Positions 1 to 5,962 of a DNA stretch of 10,280 nt are shown piece after piece (the first letter of the stretch is position 1; every line of letters starts with the position of its first letter). Both the position numbers and the translations under genes were made by a program. The stretch is taken from positions 1 to 10,280 of the forward strand of contig CALDID010000157.1 in NCBI GenBank assembly GCA_937901865.1, given 5' to 3'. Source of the DNA: an uncultured Treponema sp. (GTDB lineage: Bacteria > Spirochaetota > Spirochaetia > Treponematales > Treponemataceae). The notes beneath the pieces were generated by a model. It saw only the letters and a list, made by a program, of their open reading frames with translations. It made no database searches and had not been told where the DNA came from.

Positions 1-66
1 ACCCTCTGACTAAGTTCTAGGTCTGAAACCTGACTAAGCCGTCTACTTTCCCCAACTTATAGCCCC
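1..66. other. Left edge, 3' flank of the DGR-like gene
   Basis: The 66 bases after the stop codon of the large exported protein contain a 9-base direct repeat (ctgactaag at 6-14 and 30-38) and a weak 4-bp inverted repeat (aggt/acct, 20-32). No convincing terminator is present. DGR target genes often have a small hairpin here, but this one is too weak to call. Confidence 0.3.
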
Positions 67-2829
67 CTATTTGCTCACTGAGCGAATAAAACGAAAACCT
101 TGAGTGTTGTACTGGTTGTCCGCGAGGTAGCTCCAGCTATCGACCTCGCAGAAGAAGTCGTAATCGCCCCAACCGCCGCCACAGCTATAACTGCTGTTAC
201 TACCGTAGGAATCCCAATTCCACACCCACTCTCCCACGTTGCCGCTCATATCATACAGCCCGTAGCCGTTCGGCTTCTTCTGCGCCACAGGGTGCGTAGT
301 ATCTCCGCTGTTTTTTTTATACCACCCCACTTCACCGAGGTTGTCGCTTCCTGCATACTCGTAATTCTGTCCGCCTTTTGCCGCATATCGCCATTCCTCC
401 AACGTCGGCAGTCTAAATCCATTTGCTGATTCGTTCTGCGTGATTTTTCCTCCAAGCCTATTCTCCTTATGTGGTGTATACCGCCATTTTGTTACATCAG
501 TTTTTCCGTTCACTGCATACACAGGTGTTAATCCGCATTTTTCACTTAACTTGTTGCAAAAATATATCGCGTCGTACCAACTCACATACTCCACAGGCAA
601 ATTATCGCCTTTGAACTCGCTCGGATTTTCGCCCATAACGGCTTCATACAGTTTCTGTGTTACTTCTGTCTTCAGCATTGCAAAATTTGTATTCGGTATC
701 AAGACCATTTTTGAACCGCCAGAAAGCTCTGCCAACTTTTTAGCGGGAACGTTTTTTTCTGCCATAGTTAAATTGTTTCCCTGAGCAATGTAGCTTTCTA
801 CCGCCGCAAGATTTTCTTTCTCGCTCGCCACAATGCCGACAATCTCGCGCAAATCCTGCGCTGGTGTCATCGTTCTCGGCTGCGTTTTATTCAGCGCGGT
901 TGTCTGCACGGTCTTGCCGCTCACGGTGTTAATCACGCGGATATTCGTGAAGTTGAATCGGTACGCGCTCGGCTTGTCGTCCGCCTCTGCGCTCGCCGTG
1001 TAGTCCAGCTCAAAATAAATAATCGGGTCGCCGCGCGTGAGGAGCGAAGAATACATATCCACGTTGTTTGTGTACTCCTCAATCACTGCGTCGTCAAGCT
1101 CGGTCTGCATATTCGGTGCTTTCTTGCCGCTCAACGCCGCATAATCCACAATAAAACTGTCGGTGTAGAGCAAAACGCCGTCAGAATACAGCGACAGATA
1201 CGCCCGCCAGCCGTTCACGCTGCCTTCGTAACCGCCGAAACTCACTTTCAGCTCATCGCCCATACTGCTCACTGTGCGCGAAGCCGTCAGTGCCTTTTGG
1301 TCTGCGCGGATTTCCGCCAAAAGTGCGCTGTCCTGCGTCGCTGTGCTTTTCTTCACCGCTTCTGCGTCCGCAAAAAACTTGTTCGTTAAATCTTCATAGC
1401 TCTTGATGACCTGCTTTTCTCTTCGCTCTAACGCCGCCGCCGTCGGTTTGCCGTTTTCCAGCTCTACCGTGCTGTATGTTTTATTGCGGATTCTCTGCTC
1501 TTCGCTCGCTCGGTCTTTCACGAGTTGCGCATACAGTTCCTGCGACCGCGCCTCCACGCTGTTTCTGATGTCCACAAGTGCCTTTTTCTTGCTCTCGATT
1601 ATGCTGATTTGCCCAAGCACGCCCTGCTTTGCAATCTTGAGCTTTCGCACTTCTGCCGCCTTTGCCGCCGCGTCCTGCGCCAATTTGTCGCGCTGTGTCT
1701 TTAAGGCAATCGAACGCTCGGCTTCCAGTTTTGCGTCCTCTGCGGCTCGCTTTTTCTGTGCGGTCAGCTCTTCCTGCCGCTTCTGCTCGGCGCGCTGTTT
1801 TTCTGCAAGCAACGCCTTTTCTGCTTCAATCTTCTTGATGTTCTCTACCGCGTTCACGTCGCTTGACCGAGAAAGGCTCGCAATCTCCGCATCGTACTGC
1901 GCCACCTGTTTTTTATACTGCGCCTCGTTTTCTTTCGCCAACGCCAACTGCTCATCAATGCTGAATCCGCTCGCGCCGTTCGCCAGCACGTTTTTATTCA
2001 ATGTCGAAATCGTGATGTTAAGTTTATCCGCCAGCGTCAGCGTAATCTCATCGACCGCACCCGTCGCGCCGTACAGATATTCAACCTCGCTGTATTCTTT
2101 ACTCGTTGCACTCGCCAACTGCTCGCCCGTCGTCAAGTCCGTGAAATCTGCCGTAACAATATAGCCTTTGTTCGTTTTTCGGATTTTCGCAAACAGCGCA
2201 AACTTTGCCGTTGTGATTTTGCCGAGTTCAATCGCCGTGCTCTCGTCGCGCGTGCTGCTCTCGCTCTCCTTTTGCACTTTGACCAATGCCGCCTCGCTCC
2301 TCGCGTCCACGAGCGTTTTCATTCCGAGATAATCCTGCAAGTTCGATTTGAGCTTGTCCTGCACCTGTCCGCCGATGTAGCTCTTTTCGCTCCCCGTAAC
2401 GTTCTCCAGTTCTGGCATAACGACTTGCACAGGCGTTTTTTGATATGGGCTTTTCGGCGCAGTGTTTTGTGCAGTCTGCTTCTTTTTGTCCACAATTTCG
2501 CTCATCGCCGTTATTGCATACACTTTGTTTTTTCCGTCTTTTGTCGTAAACGTAACTTTGTAGCGTTTATCATCTTCGATACTTGTCATATCGATTTCCG
2601 CCGTGAGCTTCACCGCGCTCCCTGAAAACAGCGAAAGCGTTATCTCGCCGTTTGCGCTGACCTTTAGCCCGTTAAGTGAAATCTCGCTCGTGAACTCTGC
2701 GCCGTCCTTTTTGTTCTTTTCCAGCGTCTGCACGAGTTTTTTCTCCGCAACTGCTTTCCCTGCCGCAAATAGAGCGGAGCTCATTACAATCATCGTAAGC
2801 AAAACAAGTATCTTTTTTGCTGTTTTCAT
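67..2829 (-). CDS. Exported multidomain protein with C-terminal FGE-sulfatase/C-type-lectin domain
   Basis: A 920-residue secreted or periplasmic protein. Residues 1-22 form a signal peptide (KK, then a hydrophobic run ending SSALFA). About 135-275 resemble the CsgG/LpoB/FlgT type of alpha/beta domain. About 295-500 are charged, Ala/Lys/Glu-rich coiled coil. About 520-645 are predicted beta-rich, with no family I recognise. About 704-918 form an FGE-sulfatase (SUMF1) domain with WYDAIYFCNKLSE, FRLPTLEEWRYAA and YGLYDMSGNVGEWVW. Of the two copper-binding cysteines of true formylglycine-generating enzymes only one position keeps Cys (C894), so catalysis is unlikely and ligand binding is the better guess. 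The last ~35 residues look like a DGR variable region (separate entry). The ATG at 2829 is preceded by GAGGG eight bases upstream. By hand count the FGE part is lower in GC (about 41% over 481-600) than the coiled-coil part (about 57% over 1621-1740), which suggests domain shuffling. Nothing in the window shows what it binds. Confidence 0.88.
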   Translation of the reverse strand: MKTAKKILVLLTMIVMSSALFAAGKAVAEKKLVQTLEKNKKDGAEFTSEISLNGLKVSANGEITLSLFSGSAVKLTAEIDMTSIEDDKRYKVTFTTKDGKNKVYAITAMSEIVDKKKQTAQNTAPKSPYQKTPVQVVMPELENVTGSEKSYIGGQVQDKLKSNLQDYLGMKTLVDARSEAALVKVQKESESSTRDESTAIELGKITTAKFALFAKIRKTNKGYIVTADFTDLTTGEQLASATSKEYSEVEYLYGATGAVDEITLTLADKLNITISTLNKNVLANGASGFSIDEQLALAKENEAQYKKQVAQYDAEIASLSRSSDVNAVENIKKIEAEKALLAEKQRAEQKRQEELTAQKKRAAEDAKLEAERSIALKTQRDKLAQDAAAKAAEVRKLKIAKQGVLGQISIIESKKKALVDIRNSVEARSQELYAQLVKDRASEEQRIRNKTYSTVELENGKPTAAALERREKQVIKSYEDLTNKFFADAEAVKKSTATQDSALLAEIRADQKALTASRTVSSMGDELKVSFGGYEGSVNGWRAYLSLYSDGVLLYTDSFIVDYAALSGKKAPNMQTELDDAVIEEYTNNVDMYSSLLTRGDPIIYFELDYTASAEADDKPSAYRFNFTNIRVINTVSGKTVQTTALNKTQPRTMTPAQDLREIVGIVASEKENLAAVESYIAQGNNLTMAEKNVPAKKLAELSGGSKMVLIPNTNFAMLKTEVTQKLYEAVMGENPSEFKGDNLPVEYVSWYDAIYFCNKLSEKCGLTPVYAVNGKTDVTKWRYTPHKENRLGGKITQNESANGFRLPTLEEWRYAAKGGQNYEYAGSDNLGEVGWYKKNSGDTTHPVAQKKPNGYGLYDMSGNVGEWVWNWDSYGSNSSYSCGGGWGDYDFFCEVDSWSYLADNQYNTQGFRFIRSVSK
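90..201 (-). other. Candidate DGR variable region (VR) in the lectin-fold C-terminus
   Basis: In codons 877-909 of the large exported protein, 28 of 33 codons end in C or T (AGC, TAT, GGC, GAT, TAC, GAC, TTC, TGC, GTC, CTC and similar), while their first two bases vary widely. This NNY pattern is what adenine-directed mutagenesis of AAY codons leaves behind. The residues GGGWGDYDFFCEV through NTQGFRF can be laid on the usual Treponema FGE ending (GGSW, several Asn, C-x-V, more Asn, then GFR), with Asn positions replaced by G, D, Y, F, S and L. C-type-lectin-fold FGE proteins are the established DGR targets in Treponema (TvpA of T. denticola). The template repeat and reverse transcriptase are not in the window; they would be expected nearby, possibly left of base 1. 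Confidence 0.5.
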
Positions 2830-2863
2830 ACCGTCTTCCCTCTAAAATCTCGATATACTTTGT

Positions 2864-2897
2864 ATTATAATACTGTAAAAAAAAAAACAACTGTCAA
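2864..2897 (-). promoter_or_regulatory. Promoter of the exported lectin-fold gene, with poly-A spacer
   Basis: On the minus strand a perfect -35, TTGACA (2892-2897), is followed by 19 bases and TATTAT (2867-2872); an overlapping TATAAT (2864-2869) lies 22 bases from the -35. Transcription would start near 2860, giving a leader of about 30 bases. Both spacers exceed the 17-base optimum, and they contain 11 consecutive A on the plus strand (2877-2887), so spacing would change with tract length. Confidence 0.55.
2877..2887. repeat. Homopolymer A11 tract between -35 and -10
   Basis: Eleven consecutive A on the plus strand (T on the transcribed minus sense) make up most of the promoter spacer of the large exported protein. 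Homopolymer tracts of this length slip during replication. Loss of two bases would give TTGACA-17-TATTAT; loss of five would give TTGACA-17-TATAAT. Confidence 0.9.
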
Positions 2898-2940
2898 GTA
2901 TCGCGCCCCCTTTTTTTGCTCTCTCTGCGCTTTCTCCGTG

Positions 2941-2969
2941 TTGTCTTTTCCTGTCGAAAGGTCTATAAT
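2941..2969 (+). promoter_or_regulatory. Promoter of the Rpn nuclease gene
   Basis: TTGTCT (2941-2946), a spacer of exactly 17 bases, then TATAAT (2964-2969). The expected transcription start, six to eight bases beyond the -10, is about 2975-2977, at or one or two bases before the ATG at 2977. The mRNA would then have essentially no leader, and no Shine-Dalgarno is placed to serve this ATG. Confidence 0.65.
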
Positions 2970-2976
2970 TTTGTGT

Positions 2977-3921
2977 ATGGGAGAGCAAGACATAGCCGAA
3001 AAAACATTGCTTTCATACAATGACGTTTTTGCAGACATTCTCAATGTGTTGCTGTTCAAAGGCTCTCAAGTCGTGCAGACTGATGAGCTTATCGACGCAA
3101 ATACGTTTTCGCAGTACAAAGCTGTTGACGGCGATATAAAAGAACAAGAGCGCGATGTGTCGAAGTATTGGAATAATGGCGAGATTTGTTTGAGCTTGTT
3201 CGGGCTGGAAAACCAAACAAGAAAAGATATGATGATGCCGCTTCGCGTTATGGGGTATGACGGGGCTTCCTACCGCGCGCAGACAAAAAAGAAAGCCGAA
3301 GAGCTGTATCCTGTGATAACACTGGTGCTTTATTTTGGCACAGAACACAAATGGGAAAAGCCGAAATCGCTCAAAGATTCTTTGCATATCGATACGCGCA
3401 TAGAGCCGTTTGTCAGCGATTACAAGTTGAATGTGTTTAATCTTGCGTGGCTGACTGATGAAGAAATTAACGCCTTTAAAAGCGATTTCAAGATTGTTGC
3501 TGAATATTTAAGGGCTGTTCGCGTTGGTGAGGTGCAAGAATGGGAAGCTCAAAAAATCAAATATGTCGAAGAAATCTGCGATTTATTAAAAGCGGTTTCT
3601 CATGATGATATTTTCGATAGTATGAAAGATTTTATTATCGAAACGCAACGGGAAAAAGGAGGCTTTCAAATGAGTGAGTTTGTTCAAAAGATGATAACCC
3701 GCGGTCGCAACGAAGGAATTGCACTTGGTCGTAACGAGGGAATTGTTCTTGGTCGCAACGAAGGAATTACGCTGGGGGAACAGCGCGGCATTGCGTTTGC
3801 TACGAACCGCATGACTTCTATAATGACTTCCCTCTATGCGCAAGGCAGAGACGCAGATGTAAAGCGGGCTATGACCGACAGCGCATATTTGCAGCAGCTG
3901 ATTGCTGAATACGCGCAATAG
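2977..3921 (+). CDS. rpn: Rpn-family recombination-promoting nuclease (YhgA-like, PD-(D/E)XK)
   Basis: A 314-residue protein of the Rpn/YhgA-like group, whose studied members are DNA nucleases linked to recombination and phage defence. The nuclease part is about residues 10-180; D60 (in ERDVSKYW) and E78-x-Q80 (in LFGLENQT) match the Rpn D...ExQ catalytic pattern. The C-terminus carries four 8-residue units (GRNEGIAL, GRNEGIVL, GRNEGITL, GEQRGIAF; 243-274), typical of this family. The ATG at 2977 is preferred over the in-frame upstream ATG at 2860 because the promoter at 2941-2969 lies between them and the upstream residues do not look like the family. The start lacks a Shine-Dalgarno and is probably leaderless, whereas an internal ATG at 3670 has an excellent one (next entry). 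The gene is divergent from the lectin-fold gene and ends at a bidirectional terminator. Autonomous transposition is not implied: no terminal repeats are seen. Confidence 0.85.
   Translation: MGEQDIAEKTLLSYNDVFADILNVLLFKGSQVVQTDELIDANTFSQYKAVDGDIKEQERDVSKYWNNGEICLSLFGLENQTRKDMMMPLRVMGYDGASYRAQTKKKAEELYPVITLVLYFGTEHKWEKPKSLKDSLHIDTRIEPFVSDYKLNVFNLAWLTDEEINAFKSDFKIVAEYLRAVRVGEVQEWEAQKIKYVEEICDLLKAVSHDDIFDSMKDFIIETQREKGGFQMSEFVQKMITRGRNEGIALGRNEGIVLGRNEGITLGEQRGIAFATNRMTSIMTSLYAQGRDADVKRAMTDSAYLQQLIAEYAQ
3670..3921 (+). CDS. Putative intragenic C-terminal product of the Rpn gene (RpnS-like antitoxin)
   Basis: In frame with the nuclease, ATG at 3670 (Met232) is preceded by AAGGAGG (3656-3662) and a 7-base spacer, a near-ideal ribosome-binding site in the middle of the coding sequence. 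Translation from here gives 83 residues: MSEFVQKMITR, the four GRNEG-type repeats and a helical tail. Work on E. coli Rpn proteins found that the C-terminal part is made separately from an internal start and inhibits the full-length nuclease. The position here, just after the nuclease domain and before the repeats, fits that arrangement. The toxin's own start has no Shine-Dalgarno, so the small protein could be made in excess. The function is inferred from family behaviour. Confidence 0.6.
   Translation: MSEFVQKMITRGRNEGIALGRNEGIVLGRNEGITLGEQRGIAFATNRMTSIMTSLYAQGRDADVKRAMTDSAYLQQLIAEYAQ
3703..3798 (+). repeat. 24-bp tandem repeat, three near-identical copies plus one diverged
   Basis: Units at 3703, 3727 and 3751 each begin ggtcgYaacgaRggaatt and encode GRNEGI plus two residues; the fourth unit at 3775 is diverged (GEQRGIAF). 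Units are in frame, so copy-number change would lengthen or shorten the C-terminal segment without a frameshift, in both the full-length and the internal product. Confidence 0.95.
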
Positions 3922-3937
3922 TTTTTAGAAAAAACAC

Positions 3938-3986
3938 AAAACGCCACAGGAGAACTTCTTTTGTAAAGTCCCCTGTGGCGTTTTTT
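3938..3986. terminator. Bidirectional rho-independent terminator
   Basis: AAAACGCCACAGG (3938-3950) pairs perfectly with CCTGTGGCGTTTT (3972-3984) across a 21-base loop. A T run follows on the plus strand (3981-3986), and A-rich sequence on the left gives a T-rich tail on the minus strand. It sits between the convergent nuclease and permease genes and can end both transcripts. Confidence 0.9.
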
Positions 3987-4013
3987 GGGTAGCTGTTTTC
4001 TAAAATAGCTAGA

Positions 4014-4907
4014 TTATCCTTTGACACCGCCGAGCATTGTGCCTTTGGTGAAGTATTTTTGAATGAACGGATACGCGATAACCATCGGAATTGCAGACAT
4101 AAATACAGATGCAGCTTTGATTGATTCAATCGGAGCAGAACCGAATGCGTTTACTTCAACAACTTCGTTCATTCCGCTACCGATAAGGATATTGCGGAGA
4201 AGAATAGGAAGCGGCTGCAAATCAGTCTTGTTGATATAAAGCATTGGGTGGAAATAGTCGTTCCAGAAGCCAACGCCGTAATACAGTCCGATAGTAAGAA
4301 TAATCGGCTTTGAAAGCGGCATAATAATAGAAACAAGTACTTTCCATTCTGCCGCGCCGTCGATTCGTGCGCTTTCTTTCAATGATTCTGGAATACCGTC
4401 AAAGAAGTTTCGCATAATCAAACAGTTGTATGTGCTCAATGCGCCTGGCATAAAGACTGACCACAATGTATCTGTTAAATGAAGTGTCTTTGTAATAACA
4501 AGGTAAGTCGGAATCATACCAATGTTAAACAAATACGGAATCAAAACAAAGTAGTTCAAAACCTTTCTTCCTGGCAATGTTTTTACAGACATACAATAAG
4601 CCATCGGAACGGTAAGAAAAAGTGCCCACGCCACACCCATTAAAAGAATGAGAATTGAGTTTCTGAATGCGAGCAAAAAGCCGTTGTTGCCTAAAAGTGC
4701 TTTATATGCTTCAAGGCTCCATTTCCAAACAGGATTGAACATAAGCTCAAAGTTTGTGCCTAAGAACGCCTGTGGCTTAAAGCTTAATGTGATGGTGCTC
4801 CACATCGGGATTGCAATCACGATAAACAACAATACAAGGTAGGTGTCCAATGCACCGTAAAAAATCTTATCTGCTAACGTAAGGCGGACTGTCTTTGGTT
4901 TAGTCAT
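4014..4907 (-). CDS. lplC: Carbohydrate ABC transporter permease, LplC/YtcP type
   Basis: A 297-residue inner-membrane permease of the CUT1 type, the second of the two membrane subunits of a sugar or oligosaccharide importer. Several hydrophobic segments (about 15-38, 80-104, 117-138, 265-282) flank the cytoplasmic EAA loop at 174-201 (ESLKESARIDGAA...IIMPLSKP), which docks the ATPase. The C-terminus KYFTKGTMLGGVKG is characteristic of the LplC/YtcP subgroup. The start has GGAG eight bases upstream and follows the lplB-type gene by 17 bases, so the two are one operon. The solute-binding lipoprotein usual for this family is missing on both sides, and no ATPase is encoded nearby; a shared MsmX-like ATPase elsewhere is likely. 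The substrate cannot be read from the sequence. Confidence 0.9.
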   Translation of the reverse strand: MTKPKTVRLTLADKIFYGALDTYLVLLFIVIAIPMWSTITLSFKPQAFLGTNFELMFNPVWKWSLEAYKALLGNNGFLLAFRNSILILLMGVAWALFLTVPMAYCMSVKTLPGRKVLNYFVLIPYLFNIGMIPTYLVITKTLHLTDTLWSVFMPGALSTYNCLIMRNFFDGIPESLKESARIDGAAEWKVLVSIIMPLSKPIILTIGLYYGVGFWNDYFHPMLYINKTDLQPLPILLRNILIGSGMNEVVEVNAFGSAPIESIKAASVFMSAIPMVIAYPFIQKYFTKGTMLGGVKG

Positions 4908-4924
4908 TTGTAATACTCCTTATC

Positions 4925-5857
4925 CTACATCAATGAAGAGTCAGAAATCTTCTTTACAATGTTGTTAGACACTGTAACCAAAATCAAGCCGATGACACCC
5001 TTGAAGATACCAACCGCAGTAGCCAAACCGAATCTCATATCAAGCAAACCTTGTCGGTAAACCCATGTATCGATAATATCTGCAACTGAATAAACAGGGG
5101 TAGAATAGAGCATATACATCTGGTTAAAGCCTGCATCAAGAACAGTACCGAGCTTCAACAAAACGACCGTAACAATAACAGGTTTAATAGAAGGCAATGT
5201 GATAAACCACACTCTCTGAACAGCACTTGCACCCTCTACCATAGCGGCTTCAAACAATGACGGGTCAATCGCCATCAATGCCGCAATAAACACGATTGCA
5301 GCCCAACCGCACTCTTTCCAAGCGTCTGTTAAAAGAACGACTACAGGAAATGCGTGTGTGTTTACAAGAAAGTCAACTTTCTGACCGCCACAAAAAGCGA
5401 TAATATCGTTTACAAGACCGTCGCCTTTTGCAAGCAAGGTAAGGAGGATACCATACATGATAACCCAGCTCAAGAAGTGAGGAAGGTATACCATTGTCTG
5501 CACAACTTTGCGAAGCAAATCATGCGTACATTCATAAAGGAACACTGCCAACACGATAGACAAAGGCACTGAAATACAAAGTTTACCGATAGAGTAGCCT
5601 ATTGTGTTTCTCAGCAATTCCCAAAAATAGTATGAATGGATAAAGTCTGAAAAGTTTTTCATACCTATCCATTTGCTTCCCCATACTCCGTCTAGTGCGG
5701 AATAATCCTTAAATGCTATCTGACCGTTGAGAATCGGCAGATACTTCAGCAAGACATAGTAAACGACTGGAATCACAAGCAAGCCGTAAACACTCAAGTG
5801 CCGCTGAATTTCTTTTCCTAAATCTTTCTTATGAGCAGATGTGTTTAATGTGTTCAT
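4925..5857 (-). CDS. lplB: Carbohydrate ABC transporter permease, LplB type
   Basis: A 310-residue membrane subunit, partner of the adjacent LplC-type permease. It has the LplB-like N-terminal region (YGLLVIPVVYYVLLKYLP), an IAFKDYSALDGVWGSKWIG segment and an EAA loop at about 196-226 (DPSLFEAAMVEGASAVQ...ITLPSIKP). The loop carries Glu where Asp is usual in the (I/V)DGA step, a mild change. The start at 5857 is chosen over an in-frame ATG at 5887 because GAGG lies six bases upstream of it and the -10 at 5876-5881 lies between the two. Codons 4-9 lie inside one arm of a 15-bp inverted repeat whose other arm is upstream of the promoter. This is the first gene of a two-gene operon. The substrate is unknown; the family includes importers of plant-polysaccharide and glycan oligosaccharides. 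Confidence 0.9.
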   Translation of the reverse strand: MNTLNTSAHKKDLGKEIQRHLSVYGLLVIPVVYYVLLKYLPILNGQIAFKDYSALDGVWGSKWIGMKNFSDFIHSYYFWELLRNTIGYSIGKLCISVPLSIVLAVFLYECTHDLLRKVVQTMVYLPHFLSWVIMYGILLTLLAKGDGLVNDIIAFCGGQKVDFLVNTHAFPVVVLLTDAWKECGWAAIVFIAALMAIDPSLFEAAMVEGASAVQRVWFITLPSIKPVIVTVVLLKLGTVLDAGFNQMYMLYSTPVYSVADIIDTWVYRQGLLDMRFGLATAVGIFKGVIGLILVTVSNNIVKKISDSSLM

Positions 5858-5943
5858 ATCTAACCTCAATACTATATTATAGTACACCGAGAAAAAATAT
5901 CATAAGAATTATTGGATTTTTCCGTCAAAAACACATCTGCTCA
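5832..5943. repeat. Perfect 15-bp inverted repeat flanking the permease promoter and start codon
   Basis: TGAGCAGATGTGTTT at 5832-5846 and its exact reverse complement AAACACATCTGCTCA at 5929-5943, separated by 82 bases. The enclosed segment holds the TATAAT -10, the ribosome-binding site, the ATG and the first codons of lplB. The right arm lies just beyond the end of the carB-dapF fusion (stop at 5963-5965). Confidence 0.9.
5876..5881 (-). promoter_or_regulatory. Probable -10 element of the permease operon
   Basis: A perfect TATAAT on the minus strand, 18 bases upstream of the lplB start. The predicted transcript would begin about 12 bases before the ATG and still contain GAGG. No good -35 is seen at 16-18 bases, so an activator or a different spacing may be involved. 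Confidence 0.45.
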
Positions 5944-5962
5944 CTTTTTTCTTTTTTCTACC

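Noticed and set aside
6..38. Direct repeat ctgactaag and weak inverted repeat aggt/acct as an attachment site or DGR hairpin
   Set aside because: Nine-base repeat and four-base stem are too small to support either, and the window edge cuts off the context.
67..800. True formylglycine-generating enzyme activity for the FGE domains (also 9175-10146)
   Set aside because: The paired copper-binding cysteines are incomplete in the large protein and absent in the small one, and no sulfatase gene is nearby.
1403..2164. Long plus-strand reading frame opposite the coiled-coil region
   Set aside because: Ser/Ala/Cys-rich antisense shadow of the real minus-strand gene, with no family resemblance.
2860..2976. 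In-frame upstream extension of the Rpn nuclease from an ATG at 2860
   Set aside because: The promoter at 2941-2969 lies inside this extension, the residues look non-coding, and the family-like sequence begins at MGEQDIAEK (2977).
2977..3921. Insertion sequence around the Rpn (putative transposase) gene
   Set aside because: No terminal inverted repeats or target duplication seen; the gene has its own promoter and terminator, as expected of a resident gene.
5940..5962. Rho-independent terminator after carB-dapF
   Set aside because: A/T-rich runs occur but no stem precedes a T run; the only structure nearby is the long-range inverted repeat.
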